NCBI GenBank assembly: GCA_035687255.1
Contig: DASRYI010000242.1
Coordinates: 1-7,501 of the forward strand
From: JAKEHA01 sp035687255
Lineage (GTDB): Bacteria; Krumholzibacteriota; Krumholzibacteriia; WVZY01; JAKEHA01
Length of the DNA: 7,501 nt
Direction of reading: 5' to 3'
The translations under genes and the position numbers were made by a program. Of the stretch, positions 5,910 through 7,501 are shown piece by piece. The notes beneath the pieces were generated by a model, which searched no databases, had not been told where the DNA came from, and was given only the letters and a program-made list of their open reading frames with translations. Position 1 is the first letter of the stretch, and each line of letters starts with the position of its first letter.

Positions 5910-7501
5910 CGCTGGTGCTGATCGACGGGCACGCGCTGGCCTACCGTTCGTTCTTTGCGCTCGGCGGCGCGGCGCTGCGCAACTCGCGCGGCGAAGAAAC
6001 CGGCGCCGTGTACGGGTTTCTCAATACGCTGCTTTCCATCGAACAGAAATACCACCCCGAACACCTGGCGGTGGCGTTTGACAGCGCGGGAAAGACTTTC
6101 CGCCACGAACGGTTCGAGGCCTACAAGGCGCACCGGCCCGAAATGCCCGAAGGGCTGAGCCGCCAGTTGCCGGTGATCATGCAGGCGCTGGATGCCATGG
6201 GGGTGACGCGCCTGCAGACTCCGGGCTACGAAGCCGACGACATCATCGCCACGCTGGCGCGGCGCTGGAGTTCCGAGATGCCGGTGCGCATCGTTTCCGG
6301 CGACAAGGATCTCCTTCAGCTCGTCGACGACCGCATTCATGTGATCCGGCCCGGAAAGGGAAGCGTCGTGGAGAACGAGCTGGATCCGGACTCTCTCCAC
6401 GCCCAGCTGGGGATTCGGCCCGATCAGGTCATCGACTATCTCGCGCTGGTGGGAGACACCAGCGACAACGTGCCGGGTGTGCGCGGTATCGGCGAGAAGA
6501 CGGCGCTCGAGCTGCTGGCGGCTTTCGATACGCTCGATGGAATCTACGCGCACCTCGACGAGGTGGAGAAGGCGGGAGTCAGAAAACGCCTGAGCGAGGG
6601 GCGCGCTGCCGCCATGGAGTCGCGTGATCTGGTGCGGCTGCGTGACGATGTTCCGCTGGCGGTGACGCTGCCGGAGGTGGCGTTGCCCGACTACCGCACG
6701 CCGGAGTTCGAGCGCCTGCTCGGTGATCTCGAGTTCCGGCGGCTGCGCGACCAGTTATTCCGCGGCGCGTCACGTCCGGATGCCGCCGCGACCCCACGTC
6801 CCGCGGCCACGGCGGCGGTGGCGCCGGTGGTGGAAGCGGTGCGCTATACCGCGGTGAGCGACGAAGCGACGTTGCGCACGCTTGCGCGCGAACTTGCCGC
6901 GTGCGACGAAATCGCGGTCGACACGGAAACCTCCGGGCTGGATCCCATGCGCGCGGTGCTGGCCGGTGTGGCGGTGGCCATGCGTCCCGGTGAGGCGTAC
7001 TACATCGCGGTCACCAGCCGGATCGACGAAGAGACGCCCGGGCTCCTGCCGCTGGCGGGGGCGCCCGGTCTCGAGCCCGAGTGCGTGCGGGAGATCCTGG
7101 CGCCGGTGCTGGCCGCAGCCACGCCGCGCAAGACGGGCCAGCACATCAAGTATGACGCGATCGTGCTGGAGCGGGCGGGAATGCCGCTGGGCGGAATCAG
7201 TTTTGACACCATGATTGCGTCGTACTGTCTCGATCCGGCCCGGCGCAGCCACGGGCTGGACGCGCTCGCGCAGGACGTGTGCGGGCACACCATGATTCCG
7301 TTCGAGTCGTTGTTCGACACGCGTGCGCGCGTGCGCGACATCCGGCGAGTGCCGCTGCCGCGTGTGGTGGAGTATGCGTGCGAGGACGCCGACTTCACAT
7401 TGCGCGTGAAAGAGGCGTTCGCGCCGCTCATCGAGGCGTCCGAGGTGCGCGGGCTCTTCCACGATGTCGAAATGCCGCTCTCGGACGTGTTGACGCGCAT
7501 G
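5906..7501 (+). CDS. polA: DNA polymerase I, N-terminal 532 residues; cut by window end
   Basis: Repair and Okazaki-fragment polymerase; only the two nuclease domains lie in the window and the frame is open to the last base. GTG 5906 overlaps the nadD stop and gives the family start MTLVLIDGHALAYRSFF. 5'-nuclease (flap) domain, about residues 1-285: D7, D59 (FDSAGKTFR), E109/D111/D112 (EADD), D133/D135 (GDKD), D184/D187 (GDTSDNVPG), followed by the helix-hairpin-helix GVRGIGEKTA. These match the metal-binding acids of E. coli Pol I. An Ala/Pro-rich linker spans about 286-312. 3'-5' exonuclease domain from about 313: D339 and E341 (DTET), D417 (GQHIKYD), then FDTMIASYCLD and Y490...D494 (YACED). 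All the proofreading residues known from E. coli are present, unlike Taq or Bacillus enzymes, which have lost them. The polymerase domain should follow immediately downstream. Confidence 0.96.
   Translation, partial: MTLVLIDGHALAYRSFFALGGAALRNSRGEETGAVYGFLNTLLSIEQKYHPEHLAVAFDSAGKTFRHERFEAYKAHRPEMPEGLSRQLPVIMQALDAMGVTRLQTPGYEADDIIATLARRWSSEMPVRIVSGDKDLLQLVDDRIHVIRPGKGSVVENELDPDSLHAQLGIRPDQVIDYLALVGDTSDNVPGVRGIGEKTALELLAAFDTLDGIYAHLDEVEKAGVRKRLSEGRAAAMESRDLVRLRDDVPLAVTLPEVALPDYRTPEFERLLGDLEFRRLRDQLFRGASRPDAAATPRPAATAAVAPVVEAVRYTAVSDEATLRTLARELAACDEIAVDTETSGLDPMRAVLAGVAVAMRPGEAYYIAVTSRIDEETPGLLPLAGAPGLEPECVREILAPVLAAATPRKTGQHIKYDAIVLERAGMPLGGISFDTMIASYCLDPARRSHGLDALAQDVCGHTMIPFESLFDTRARVRDIRRVPLPRVVEYACEDADFTLRVKEAFAPLIEASEVRGLFHDVEMPLSDVLTRM
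7317..7337. repeat. Alternating purine-pyrimidine tract with tandem GCGTGCGC
   Basis: Twenty-one strictly alternating bases in polA include two exact tandem copies of the 8-mer GCGTGCGC (7321-7336). They encode a Thr-Arg-Ala-Arg-Val-Arg stretch of the exonuclease domain. An 8-base unit is not a codon multiple, so a slip here would shift the frame. Confidence 0.5.

Noticed and set aside
5537..6553. Antisense open frame (338 codons) spanning the nadD-polA junction
   Set aside because: It lies opposite two genes whose catalytic motifs are complete, and its translation is low-complexity and Arg-rich.
6770..7462. Antisense open frame (230 codons) opposite polA
   Set aside because: It is His/Arg-rich with no motif; the + strand encodes an intact exonuclease domain.
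1..7501. Mobile element, CRISPR array, toxin-antitoxin or defence system
   Set aside because: No direct-repeat array, terminal inverted repeats, transposase or integrase motif, or nuclease/NTPase gene outside housekeeping families is visible. FtsK is the chromosomal type with a gamma domain rather than a plasmid conjugation pump.

Overview
This is a GC-rich bacterial window (roughly two-thirds G+C by eye). It is almost entirely coding, with every recognisable gene on the + strand and gaps of at most 19 bases. The gene set points to a diderm (Gram-negative-type) bacterium: a BamD-like outer-membrane assembly lipoprotein, a second TPR lipoprotein and a secreted, membrane-anchored protein all sit in one tract. 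The base composition and the mix of an envelope block with nadD-polA would fit a GC-rich candidate phylum of the FCB or Eisenbacteria/Gemmatimonadota kind, or a deltaproteobacterial-type lineage. That placement is a weak inference, not a reading of the sequence.

Layout: (1) 1-1557, C-terminal part of an FtsK/SpoIIIE DNA translocase, cut by the window start. (2) 1574-2962, RimO, the radical-SAM methylthiotransferase for ribosomal protein S12. (3) 2968-3642, an unrecognised protein with a signal peptide and a C-terminal membrane helix. (4) 3662-4549, a TPR lipoprotein. (5) 4546-5292, a BamD-like TPR lipoprotein. (6) 5289-5909, NadD, nicotinate-nucleotide adenylyltransferase. (7) 5906-7501, the 5'-nuclease and 3'-5' exonuclease domains of DNA polymerase I (polA), cut by the window end.

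The tract looks like one operon. Genes 4-5, 5-6 and 6-7 overlap by exactly four bases (GTGA, ATGA, GTGA), the usual signature of translational coupling. Genes 3, 4 and 5 have good Shine-Dalgarno sequences, and that of gene 3 is built from the last two sense codons of rimO. Four of the six visible starts are GTG. Functionally the cluster mixes chromosome processing (FtsK, PolA), ribosome modification (RimO), envelope assembly (genes 3-5) and NAD synthesis (NadD). NAD is the cofactor of the bacterial DNA ligase that seals nicks after PolA, which gives a plausible but unproven link between the last two genes.

No RNA gene, mobile element, CRISPR array, attachment site, origin, promoter or terminator was found. 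Most of the window is conserved housekeeping sequence and I see no clear new defence or mobile system. The least explained items are the 224-residue protein at 2968-3642, its association with two TPR lipoproteins, and an Ala-rich insertion in the RimO TRAM domain.
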